Source of the DNA: an uncultured Gemmatimonadota bacterium
GTDB lineage: Bacteria > Gemmatimonadota > Gemmatimonadetes > Gemmatimonadales > Gemmatimonadaceae
Assembly: GCA_946887155.1 (NCBI GenBank)
Contig: CAMPKM010000138.1
Coordinates: forward strand, 1-7,297
Length of the DNA stretch: 7,297 nt
Direction of reading: 5' to 3'
Under the pieces are notes generated by a model. It was not told the DNA's origin. It ran no database searches and worked only from the letters and a program-made list of their open reading frames with translations. Positions 7,271-7,297 of this stretch are shown here, piece by piece. Numbering within the stretch: the first letter of the stretch is position 1; the number at the start of each line of letters is the position of its first letter. The position numbers and the translations under genes were made by a program.

Positions 7271-7297
7271 CGATTGACGATTGACGATTGACGATTG
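7271..7297. repeat. Tandem 7-bp repeat (CGATTGA), continues past the right edge
   Basis: Three exact copies of CGATTGA at 7271-7291 are followed by six bases of a fourth at 7292-7297, where the window stops, so the true length of the array is unknown. It lies 21 bases upstream of the start of the DsbA-like gene, in its presumed promoter or leader region, and abuts the AAGGGA run that may be the ribosome binding site. Short heptanucleotide arrays of this kind occur between genes in several bacterial groups. A role as a binding site, spacer or slippage tract cannot be decided from this sequence. Confidence 0.85.

Noticed and set aside
7271..7297. CRISPR-like array at the right edge
   Set aside because: The unit is only 7 bases with no spacers, so it is a simple tandem repeat.

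Overview
The window is GC-rich bacterial DNA carrying three protein-coding genes and almost no spare space. A full-length bacterial Lhr helicase, a secreted protein ending in a 'post-COAP-1'-type domain and REP-like palindromes fit a soil-type, high-GC bacterium such as Gemmatimonadota or Acidobacteriota. This placement is an inference from gene content only; no rRNA or other phylogenetic marker is present.

Layout from left to right. (1) Positions 2-1771 (+) hold the 3' part of a large secreted or cell-surface beta-sandwich protein, cut by the left edge. It shows two lectin-like or carbohydrate-module-like regions, an Ig-like linker and a C-terminal post-COAP-1-type domain. (2) Positions 1789-1829 hold a strong 18-bp hairpin with a T6 run, the probable terminator of that gene. 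(3) Positions 1881-6524 (+) hold a complete 1547-aa Lhr superfamily 2 DNA helicase with core and C-terminal region. Its reading frame is interrupted, without loss of frame, by a roughly 58-bp palindromic element at 2549-2606. (4) A second palindromic element at 6530-6599, built on the same plan, fills the gap between lhr and the next, convergent gene. (5) Positions 6608-7249 (-) hold an exported DsbA-like thiol-disulfide oxidoreductase. (6) A 7-bp tandem repeat starts at 7271 and runs off the right edge, just upstream of the oxidoreductase.

The three genes do not form an evident pathway. The first ends in its own terminator, lhr stands alone, and the oxidoreductase faces lhr tail to tail. The most interesting signal is the pair of short palindromes. 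Both have outer arms ending in GTCTGWCCC, with an inner CGTTT(TT)C / GAAA(AA)C pair in the same order, and one has been absorbed into the coding sequence of a DNA repair helicase. No transposase, CRISPR array, tRNA or rRNA is visible. I see no convincing new multi-gene system here.
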